From contig CALGIB010000365.1 of assembly GCA_937915955.1 (NCBI GenBank), positions 1 to 5,650 of the forward strand: DNA of 5,650 nucleotides. Direction: 5' to 3'. Below, one piece after another: positions 1-4,606 of the stretch. The DNA comes from an uncultured Pseudomonadota bacterium (GTDB taxonomy: Bacteria; Myxococcota_A; UBA796; CAJQPC01). The notes beneath the pieces were generated by a model. That model had not been told where the DNA came from. It made no database searches and saw only the letters and a list, made by a program, of their open reading frames with translations. How positions within the stretch are numbered: the first letter of the stretch is position 1; the number at the start of each line of letters is the position of its first letter. Made by a program: the position numbers and the translations under genes.

Positions 1-16
1 CACGAGGACGCTCCGA

Positions 17-751
17 ATGCCTGACGATACCACCACCGAAACCACCACGGCCACCGAGCCCGATCTCTCCGCCAAGTACGACGCCCTCGAGCAGAAGTTC
101 TCCGCGCTCGATGCCAAGTACCAGTCCGCGCTCGACGACGAAGAGGCCGACGACCCAGGCAAGGACGCGAAGGCGCTCCAGAAGCGGATCAGCGACATCA
201 CCGGCAAGCGCCGCGAGATGATCGGCGACCTGCGGAACCTGCGCGAGGAGGTCGGCGGGTTCAAGGCCCAGCTTGGCGAGGTCAAGGGCTCGTACCAGCA
301 GCAGATCGAAGCCGCGATCAAGGCAAAGGACGCGGAGTTTAGCGCCCAGATCCAGGCCATCGCTGGCGAGCACGTCGAGGACATGGCCTTGGCCGACAAC
401 GGGATCAAGGATGATCTCGGACGCGCGGCCGTTCGCCAGGCCCACAAGGCGCTCCCGGAAGACAAGCGCGGCGACGGGACTGCCGCCGACTGGTACAAGG
501 GCCTGCTCGAGGCCCAGCAGGCGCACAAGGCCGATCCGGAGAACGTGGCCGCCCCTGCCATCCCCCGGACGCTGCTCGGCTACATGCCGCAGGACGTGGC
601 CCCGGCCACCAGGACCCACCCGGGAACAGAGCGAAACCGGGCCCCACGCGTGGCCGGCGCCGTCACCGTCTCCGACATCAACAACGCGAAGACGATGGAG
701 GAGTACAAGGCCGCGCTCGAAAAGATGCGGGCCCAGCAGCGCAAGGGTTGA
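17..751 (+). CDS. Phage capsid scaffold-like protein
   Basis: Probable internal scaffolding protein that would guide assembly of the major capsid protein into a procapsid and then be lost. The 244-residue product is very hydrophilic. It has a Thr/Asp/Glu-rich N-terminus (residues 1-15), a long charged helical and probable coiled-coil stretch (about 18-120), a central part around residues 127-165 (DNGIKDDLGRAAVRQAH, then DWYKGLLE), a Pro-rich linker (about 173-215), and a short helix at 225-244 ending in the basic tail KMRAQQRKG. A basic C-terminal helix is typical of scaffolds that bind coat protein. The ATG at 17 follows GAGG at 4-7 with 9 nt between. The capsid gene, usually directly downstream, is here 2.1 kb away beyond an opposite-strand cassette. 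The assignment rests on architecture and context, not on a conserved motif; a generic coiled-coil structural protein is the alternative. Confidence 0.72.
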   Translation: MPDDTTTETTTATEPDLSAKYDALEQKFSALDAKYQSALDDEEADDPGKDAKALQKRISDITGKRREMIGDLRNLREEVGGFKAQLGEVKGSYQQQIEAAIKAKDAEFSAQIQAIAGEHVEDMALADNGIKDDLGRAAVRQAHKALPEDKRGDGTAADWYKGLLEAQQAHKADPENVAAPAIPRTLLGYMPQDVAPATRTHPGTERNRAPRVAGAVTVSDINNAKTMEEYKAALEKMRAQQRKG

Positions 752-754
752 CGG

Positions 755-961
755 CTACTCGCCCTCGACACGCTCGCATCGAACGCCGTCACCATCAACA
801 ACGAAGCGCAGGCCCTGCTCAAGGCACCAGCGCTGCACGGTTGCGAGAGTCGGGCTGTGCGAACCCTTGCGGTAGCGGCTGCGGGTGACGCTATCGCTGG
901 CCTTGTTGGTGGAGAATATGACGAGAGCGGGCCAGATCGCTGGGGTGTGGTGCTTTGGCAT
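755..961 (-). CDS. Small XRE-type helix-turn-helix-like protein, possibly truncated
   Basis: This 68-residue product is the last gene of the - strand cassette. The ATG at 961-959 shares one base with the stop codon of the preceding gene (TGATG), a classic coupling arrangement, so I chose it over a longer open frame that starts at 1177 inside that gene. Residues 25-56 (VTRSRYRKG, then SPTLATVQRW, then EQGLRFVV) resemble the recognition helix and following helices of Cro/C1 (XRE) domains, where the pattern is roughly S-R-Y-x-x-G-x-x-S-P-T-L-A-T-L-x-R with a Gly-Leu near the end. The usual first two helices are not evident: the N-terminus (MPKHHTPAIWPALVIF) does not look like them. It may be a divergent or truncated DNA-binding protein, or unrelated. 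Its TAG stop lies 3 nt from the stop of the convergent scaffold gene. Confidence 0.55.
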   Translation of the reverse strand: MPKHHTPAIWPALVIFSTNKASDSVTRSRYRKGSHSPTLATVQRWCLEQGLRFVVDGDGVRCERVEGE

Positions 962-1251
962 CAGATCTTCCACCCTCCTGCCGGTGGGCGTGCGCCCCAC
1001 TTGTCGAACAGTCCGGCGTAGAGCTTCACGGCGTCTGCCTCGATCTTGATGGCTGGGTGCGCGATCACGCTGCCCTTCATGTCCCGCACCACGGAGCCCT
1101 CGCGGACCACGCGATCGCGGGCGTCTCTGGCGAGCACCATCTGCGCCACGATGGCTTCGACAACAGCGGGCGGACACCGATCGTGGACTTGTGCCCGAAC
1201 TTCGGCGGTAATGTCAGGAGCGGGCGAGGGTGTGTGTTGCTTGCGGCTCAT
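961..1251 (-). CDS. P27-family terminase small subunit-like protein
   Basis: This 96-residue protein has the C-terminal pattern of P27-type phage terminase small subunits: E51-G-S-V-V-R, a Gly at 60, then HPAIKI at 65-70, an Ala-containing helix (ADAVKLYAGLFDKWG, 72-86) and a Pro after it. In that family the protein binds phage DNA and passes it to the large subunit, the packaging ATPase-nuclease. Family members are often somewhat longer, so this copy is short at the N-terminus, which is Pro-rich. The start at 1251 has a strong AGGAG (complement at 1259-1263) 7 nt upstream and overlaps the preceding PLD-like gene by 38 nt. The downstream gene starts on its stop codon. No large subunit is visible, and the gene lies on the strand opposite to the structural genes, so a packaging role is uncertain; a P27-like accessory DNA-binding protein is an alternative. 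Confidence 0.6.
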   Translation of the reverse strand: MSRKQHTPSPAPDITAEVRAQVHDRCPPAVVEAIVAQMVLARDARDRVVREGSVVRDMKGSVIAHPAIKIEADAVKLYAGLFDKWGARPPAGGWKI

Positions 1252-1882
1252 GGAGGTTCTCCTGTGGGATGGCTGGGGCCTTGATCTCGGGGAAGGCGAG
1301 GGTTTCTTGGATGCTGTCGAGCCCTGGGATGTCCGACTTGTTCTCGCCCTCGCCGACCTCGCGGAACACGTCGTCGGCTACGGTCTGGAAAAACTCGGCG
1401 AACGCGCGATCCTCGCTGATCTCGATGTTCTCCAGGCGCGGGTTTTCGTTCAGGTTCATACTGGTACGGACCACCACGTCGAAGCGCTCGTTGCGGATGA
1501 GCATGAACTTGGCATGTGTGCGGATGGCGCGCACGCAGCCAGGCCCGAACAACTGGCGCATGTGGTATGCGTACTCTGGCTGTCGCCCCTCGAAGGAGCG
1601 ATCGACGATCAGTCGGAAGGACTTGATCGAAGCCGAGGCCATGAGGTCGGCCGAGCGCTCCAAGTGTGCGTTGGCGGCGGTCCACGTCGAGATCGTCACG
1701 TCCGCCGGGCCCGTCTGGTCCAAGATGGCGCACAGGGCGTCGATCAGGCTGAACTGGCCATATGTGAGGATGAACGTGTCGGTACCCTTCTCGAGGGTCC
1801 CGATGGCCTCGCGGGCGCTGGAGTAGCGGGCCATCTTGACGTCACGTTTCGCAGGCTTGCGGATGGACTTGGGGCGGGTCAT
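1214..1882 (-). CDS. Phospholipase D-like (HKD-fold) protein with variant active site
   Basis: This 222-residue protein probably has a single PLD-type domain. After a basic N-terminus (1-17), residues 37-75 contain alternating strand/helix blocks (FILTYGQFSLIDAL, then ADVTISTWTAAN), followed by a strand (FRLIVDRSF, 89-97) and the active-site region THAKFMLIR (122-130) with H123 and K125. SMN follows at 141-143 in the place of the usual G-S-x-N, then NLNEN. Single-HKD proteins such as the Nuc endonuclease act as dimers on phosphodiesters. The Asp normally 5 residues after the Lys appears to be Arg130, and the Gly before the Ser is Thr140, so activity may be altered or lost. The C-terminal 45 residues look like a flexible tail. 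It starts 3 nt after the upstream stop (TAG, GCC, ATG), with GAGGG at the complement of 1893-1897. An in-frame ATG at residue 17 is an alternative start. A nuclease or DNA-binding role is inferred. Confidence 0.72.
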   Translation of the reverse strand: MTRPKSIRKPAKRDVKMARYSSAREAIGTLEKGTDTFILTYGQFSLIDALCAILDQTGPADVTISTWTAANAHLERSADLMASASIKSFRLIVDRSFEGRQPEYAYHMRQLFGPGCVRAIRTHAKFMLIRNERFDVVVRTSMNLNENPRLENIEISEDRAFAEFFQTVADDVFREVGEGENKSDIPGLDSIQETLAFPEIKAPAIPQENLHEPQATHTLARS

Positions 1883-1885
1883 GGC

Positions 1886-2101
1886 CTACTCACCCTCGAG
1901 CATGGCGGCGATCTCGACTTCGACCGCGTCCAGGTAGTCGGAGAGCGAGGAGAACCCTTGACCCTCCCAAGCGCAATCGCCCCAGTCGTCACGGCCCATG
2001 ATATCGGCCACTGTGGCGTCGGGGTTCGCGTCCATGAAGCTGGTGACTTCTGGGCTGTCGAGGTGGTTGAACGCTGCGTCCATTGGGTGGGTTGCGGTCA
2101 T
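1886..2101 (-). CDS. Small, strongly acidic hypothetical protein
   Basis: I do not recognise the 71-residue product. It has about 16 Asp/Glu against one Arg and no Lys, so it is strongly negative. Two in-frame Met codons (1 and 7) are possible starts. Met1 at 2101 lies 3 nt after the stop of the upstream gene (TAG, ACC, ATG), the same geometry as at the next junction, which favours it and suggests translation by re-initiation. Visible features are a helical segment around DATVADIMGRDDW (28-40), a single Cys at 43, an aromatic/Gly turn (WEGQGF) and a C-terminal amphipathic helix (SDYLDAVEVEIAAML). There are no membrane segments or signal peptide. The position in a phage cassette and the extreme charge allow a DNA-mimic or anti-host role, but nothing in the sequence proves it. 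Confidence 0.6.
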   Translation of the reverse strand: MTATHPMDAAFNHLDSPEVTSFMDANPDATVADIMGRDDWGDCAWEGQGFSSLSDYLDAVEVEIAAMLEGE

Positions 2102-2104
2102 GGT

Positions 2105-2596
2105 CTACAGGCCATCCACGTCGATGTTGACGGCCCAGGGTCCGTGACCGTCGCACACGGCGACCATGGTCTCGCCGTCGCCGTAGACGGCCATCTCGTG
2201 GTCGGAGAGAGCCTCGACCAGCGGGAGGCCGAGCGCGCCGGCCTGCTCGTCGATGGCGCAGTCGCAGGTATCGTCGTCGCAGCAGCCCACGCTGTAGCCG
2301 TCGCCGTTGTTGTTGCCGGAGGTCCAGGCGGCGCGGATGATGTCGGTATCGAGGCTGGCGAGGTCGGCGTCGCCTGGCTCGCACTGCGCATCGAAGCGCT
2401 CGATCATCATGTCCTTGAGGGCGTTGAGGGCGGCCACGCGGTCTTCGTCGGCGCCCAGGGCCTGGAGCTCGTCGTGCCAGGCGCCGCCGGTCAGCTCCAT
2501 GTTGGCGTACTCGTTCGCGTCGTCGCCGAGGAAGCCCTGCTCGCGGGCTTCGCTGATTGCGCTGTCGATGCTGGTGTTGATTTCGTCGAGGGTCAT
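2105..2596 (-). CDS. Very acidic hypothetical protein with a Cys cluster
   Basis: This is the first gene of the - strand cassette; the 163-residue product is not recognised. It carries about 37 Asp/Glu against five Arg/Lys (R18, R53, K61, R67, R88), so its net charge is near -30. The N-terminal half (1-90) looks helical (MTLDEINTSIDSAISEA, then RVAALNALKDMMIERF). A loop with NNNGDGYS leads into a Cys cluster, C105-C106-D-D-D-T-C111-D-C113, with further Cys at 72 and 148, possibly a metal site or disulfides. The C-terminal part (133-160) is beta-like (MAVYGDGETMVAVCDG, then WAVNIDV). The start at 2596 is supported by GGAG (complement at 2605-2608) with 8 nt spacing. A promoter candidate lies about 65 nt upstream of the start. 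Acidic phage proteins of this size include DNA mimics such as ArdA and Ocr, but no diagnostic motif of either was found. Confidence 0.65.
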   Translation of the reverse strand: MTLDEINTSIDSAISEAREQGFLGDDANEYANMELTGGAWHDELQALGADEDRVAALNALKDMMIERFDAQCEPGDADLASLDTDIIRAAWTSGNNNGDGYSVGCCDDDTCDCAIDEQAGALGLPLVEALSDHEMAVYGDGETMVAVCDGHGPWAVNIDVDGL

Positions 2597-2661
2597 GGCT
2601 TCGGCTCCGAGGTGGAAGCGGGTGGTTCATCTCCGCTTTCCATGTACACATCTTATCACCT

Positions 2662-2690
2662 ATGTTAGTAGATGCAAGCATAATCGTTAA
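2662..2690 (-). promoter_or_regulatory. Candidate promoter for the - strand cassette
   Basis: On the - strand, TTAACG (complement of 2685-2690, 4 of 6 bases to the -35 consensus) is followed after exactly 17 nt by TAACAT (complement of 2662-2667, 4 of 6 to the -10 consensus). It lies in the AT-rich island and would start transcription about 55-60 nt before the first cassette start codon. A weaker alternative is TTGCAT with TAAGAT at 16 nt spacing in the same island. The host sigma factor is unknown. Confidence 0.4.
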
Positions 2691-2693
2691 GAT

Positions 2694-2725
2694 GAGCGAT
2701 CTTTTTCTCGTGCCACCGATCGCTC
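2694..2725. promoter_or_regulatory. 8-bp inverted repeat, operator-like
   Basis: GAGCGATC (2694-2701) and GATCGCTC (2718-2725) form a perfect 8-bp inverted repeat with a 16-nt spacer. The spacer begins with a run of five T after the left arm, so in neither direction does a T-run follow the stem as in an intrinsic terminator. It lies just upstream of the - strand -35 candidate and just before the + strand TTGACA, which fits an operator between two divergent promoters. No known binding motif was recognised. Confidence 0.4.
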
Positions 2726-2729
2726 GTGG

Positions 2730-2764
2730 TTGACAGACTGTCAGCGTCCATGTAAGGCTGTCAG
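2730..2764 (+). promoter_or_regulatory. TTGACA box with overlapping palindrome and direct repeat
   Basis: A perfect -35 consensus TTGACA (2730-2735) overlaps the palindrome TGACAG-A-CTGTCA (2731-2743). CTGTCAG occurs at 2738-2744 and again at 2758-2764, 20 bases apart. At 17 nt spacing the -10 position reads TAAGGC (2753-2758), a poor match, so the promoter may depend on an activator or a non-standard sigma factor. It is the best + strand promoter candidate for the capsid gene, about 100 nt upstream of its start. Confidence 0.4.
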
Positions 2765-2793
2765 AGTAAGCCCACGGGTGCCTCGCTACCCAG

Positions 2794-2809
2794 GGAGTCC
2801 AGCGACTCC
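2794..2809 (+). other. Hairpin in the presumed capsid mRNA leader
   Basis: GGAGTC (2794-2799) and GACTCC (2804-2809) form a perfect 6-bp stem with a 4-nt loop (CAGC). No T-run follows, so it is not a typical terminator. In the capsid mRNA it would lie in the 5' leader about 56 nt before the start codon, where it could stabilise the message or bind a regulator; that role is inferred. Confidence 0.4.
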
Positions 2810-2865
2810 AGAGTGTGTACAGGGCGGAACAACGATTCCCCACCCCCGTACATTCTGGAGTCATC

Positions 2866-3795
2866 ATGGCATGGGCCACTGGTTCTTCCCCCGGTTCTGA
2901 CATCCTCGCCGCGACCGCTATCAAGCGCTGGCAGCTCACCATCGGCGACAGGGACACCTCGTTCCTGATGCATCCCACCATCCGCGCCGGATGGATGGAT
3001 GAGTCCGACTTCCTCCAGGCCGTGGCCGAAGAGGTCCCCGTGATCGGGCTCGGCCTCGACATGCTGGCCCCCGAGGTCGAGAGCGCCGAGGCCAACGAGC
3101 TGACCCCCAGCGGCACCAGCTACACCCTGACCCCGGCCCGCAAGGCTGGCAAGATGACCGTCAGCGGCCTGTACCGCATCGAAGACGGCATGGTCCTCGC
3201 GAACTACGACGTCCTCGCCTTCGCCATGTTCCTCGGCGGCCAGCGCCGGCTCATGGCCGACATCGCGGCCCTGTTCCCCAGCATCACCAACATCGTGGGC
3301 AGCACCGGCGTCACCCTGTCCTGGTCCGTGCTCAAGTCCGCCGTGGATACCAACTTCGCCGCCGGCTCTCGTGGCCAGCAGGTCGCCCTCTTGGCCGACA
3401 AGCAGTGGCGCGAAGTGTCCAACGACGCCCTCACCCTCGGCGGCGCCATCGAGCACCAGCCCGAGATGCAGGGCTTCATGGGCGGCTCCCGCGGGTTCTC
3501 GTTCAAGGGCGTGTACCTGAACGGCGACCTGGTCGTGTACGCCGCCGATGACAACATCATCACCGACGATGGCACCGACTACAGCGGCGCCGTGTTCGGC
3601 CCCGAGGCGTTCGGCATCAAGACCCGCGCGCCCCAGCCCGACCCCGCCGCGCAGGAAGTGGCGCGCATGGGCTGGATGATGGCCGAGCTCGAGCGCAACG
3701 CCAGCATCGACGACACCGAGGTCGTGGTCACCGGCTACACCGCCGCCGCCATCGCCCAGAACACCGCCGCCTGCGAGGTCCTCTCCGTCAAGTAG
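2866..3795 (+). CDS. Probable phage major capsid protein
   Basis: This 309-residue protein probably forms the procapsid shell. After a short N-terminal arm it has a helical part (SDILAATAIKRW, 11-22) and a long stretch with the feel of HK97-type or P22-type coat proteins: an N-terminal-arm/E-loop-like section with GTSYTLTPARKAGKMTVSGL (83-102), a spine-helix-like region (ANYDVLAFAMFLGGQRRLMADIAAL, in parts of 112-136), and a late domain typical of phage coat proteins (GFSFKGVYLNGDLVV, 210-224; GAVFGPEAFG, 241-250). The C-terminus ends in a beta-like strand (EVVVTGYTAAAIA). There is no signal peptide. The ATG at 2866 follows GGAG (2857-2860) at 5 nt; an upstream in-frame ATG at 2815 lacks a binding site. 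The scaffold-like gene nearby supports the call. Family membership is inferred from general pattern, not from an alignment. Confidence 0.78.
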   Translation: MAWATGSSPGSDILAATAIKRWQLTIGDRDTSFLMHPTIRAGWMDESDFLQAVAEEVPVIGLGLDMLAPEVESAEANELTPSGTSYTLTPARKAGKMTVSGLYRIEDGMVLANYDVLAFAMFLGGQRRLMADIAALFPSITNIVGSTGVTLSWSVLKSAVDTNFAAGSRGQQVALLADKQWREVSNDALTLGGAIEHQPEMQGFMGGSRGFSFKGVYLNGDLVVYAADDNIITDDGTDYSGAVFGPEAFGIKTRAPQPDPAAQEVARMGWMMAELERNASIDDTEVVVTGYTAAAIAQNTAACEVLSVK

Positions 3796-3799
3796 ACGG

Positions 3800-3813
3800 A
3801 GGGGCTCGCCCCT
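3800..3813 (+). terminator. Short GC-rich hairpin after the capsid gene
   Basis: AGGGGCTCGCCCCT lies 4 nt past the capsid stop codon. It folds into a perfect stem AGGGG/CCCCT with a CTCG loop (or a 6-bp stem with a 2-nt loop). The following GTTCCTGAT has only scattered T, so termination would be weak. It may be a partial terminator or a 3'-end stabiliser that raises capsid expression relative to downstream genes. Confidence 0.35.
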
Positions 3814-3851
3814 GTTCCTGATCTCAACCATCCAGCCAAGGATCTGTCAGC

Positions 3852-4544
3852 ATGGCCCTCAAGCCTATCCGCTCCGATGCCGACACCTCTCCCGCGACGC
3901 CGGGCCAGCCCTTCGAGACGTATCAAGCGAACCTCTCCGGGGCTGGCGCGCAGGTCGAGCCGCGCCTAACCAAGAAGGACTGCGGCAACCCGCGCGACCC
4001 GTTCGTGTACTTCATCTCGTCCAGCGAGTACCAGCTGATCCGGGGAGTCTACCTGCCCCGACCAAAAAAGGTGTTCATCACCAAGGGCAGCGGGTACATC
4101 GGCGGAAAGGGCGAAGTCGGGAACATGCTTTCCTATCAGGAGAGCCTTGGCCGGATGCTCGTTTCGACCTCGACGCCTTGCACCGCATGGGGCCAGGTGG
4201 TCGAGGGCTATGTCCGCCCGCACCAGACCACCATGGGCCGCGCTCACTACACGTCCGTCTGGGAGAAGTTCCGCAAGGTCGGCCCCAGGGTCGTGTGGGA
4301 CAAGGACATGGACGGCTACTTCGAGTTCTGCCAGGTCTGCCACGCGCTGCTCAACCCAGACGGCGCTGACGTGGACCCGATGATCGCCGAGATGGCAACC
4401 CGGGGAATCATGGCGGAGATCGCCTACCTCGAGACGTTGCCGCCCTACAACACCGTAGCGCAGCGGCGAAAGGAATACCTCCTCTCGCTGCTTCCGAAGA
4501 CCACCGACAAGCCAACCAAGGGGGCAGCGAAGCCGAGAAGCTAA
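3852..4544 (+). CDS. Hypothetical protein of the phage head/neck region
   Basis: I do not recognise this 230-residue protein. It follows the capsid gene by 56 nt and precedes the tail/fibre gene, where head-completion, connector or decoration proteins are usual. The N-terminus (1-50) is Pro/Ser/Thr-rich and likely disordered. A beta-rich middle follows (FVYFISSSEYQLIRGVYL, 51-68; KVFITKGSGYIGGKG, 73-87), then a more helical second half with W139 and W149. Cys occur at 44, 110, 160 and 163; C160-Q-V-C163-H164 resembles half of a zinc-ribbon knuckle, but no second pair is obvious. Residues 175-215 are helical (PMIAEMATRGIMAEIAYL, then RRKEYLLSLL) and the tail is Lys-rich. The ATG at 3852 has AAGGA (3838-3842) 9 nt upstream. 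Codon use matches the capsid gene, so they probably belong to one late operon. Confidence 0.7.
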   Translation: MALKPIRSDADTSPATPGQPFETYQANLSGAGAQVEPRLTKKDCGNPRDPFVYFISSSEYQLIRGVYLPRPKKVFITKGSGYIGGKGEVGNMLSYQESLGRMLVSTSTPCTAWGQVVEGYVRPHQTTMGRAHYTSVWEKFRKVGPRVVWDKDMDGYFEFCQVCHALLNPDGADVDPMIAEMATRGIMAEIAYLETLPPYNTVAQRRKEYLLSLLPKTTDKPTKGAAKPRS

Positions 4545-4589
4545 AATCGCTGCACCGCCATGAGAGGCGCCAAAGGGCGGCTCAAAAGA

Positions 4590-4606
4590 GGATCTCATGA
4601 GCATCC
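4590..4606 (+). promoter_or_regulatory. Start-site hairpin of the tail/fibre gene
   Basis: The ribosome binding site (AGAGGA, 4587-4592) and the ATG at 4597 sit in a small possible hairpin. GGATCT (4590-4595) pairs with AG and ATCC (4600-4606, with one bulged C), leaving CATG in the loop. It would partly hide the binding site and expose the start codon. The stem is short and its role is speculative. Confidence 0.2.

Larger units (their letters stand above)
2597..2865. promoter_or_regulatory. Divergent intergenic control region
   Basis: This 269-bp gap separates the - strand cassette from the capsid gene and is the only sizeable non-coding stretch in the window. The part at about 2640-2710 is clearly richer in A and T than its surroundings. 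The region carries a - strand promoter candidate, an 8-bp inverted repeat, a TTGACA box embedded in a short palindrome, a 7-base direct repeat, and a hairpin near the capsid gene; each is listed separately. The layout is consistent with two divergent transcription units controlled from a shared region. A frame open upstream of the capsid start (from 2815) has no ribosome binding site and is taken as non-coding. Confidence 0.7.

Noticed and set aside
749..791. TGACGGC/GCCGTCA stem as a terminator
   Set aside because: The loop is 29 nt and no T-run follows on either strand, so it does not fit an intrinsic terminator.
1046..2668. A 540-codon open frame on the + strand, the longest in the window
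   Set aside because: It is antisense to four well-supported - strand genes with PLD and P27 features, coupled junctions and ribosome binding sites. Its product is a Val/Gly/His/Asp-rich string typical of antisense frames in high-GC DNA.
2816..2854. TGTAC/GTACA short inverted repeat before the capsid gene
   Set aside because: Only five bases with a spacer of nearly 30; not distinguishable from chance.
1989..3116. A 375-codon open frame on the - strand spanning the intergenic region
   Set aside because: It crosses the promoter region and overlaps the acidic genes in another frame; its second half is an Arg-rich out-of-frame product.
3567..3582. A 16-base exact match between the capsid gene and the fibre-like gene (4767-4782), encoding DGTDY
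   Set aside because: Both copies encode the same short peptide with the preferred codons, so convergence is enough; flanks do not match.
2761..3831. A 356-codon open frame on the - strand over the capsid gene
   Set aside because: It mirrors the capsid gene, is Gly/Val/His-rich, and has no plausible start signal or domain.
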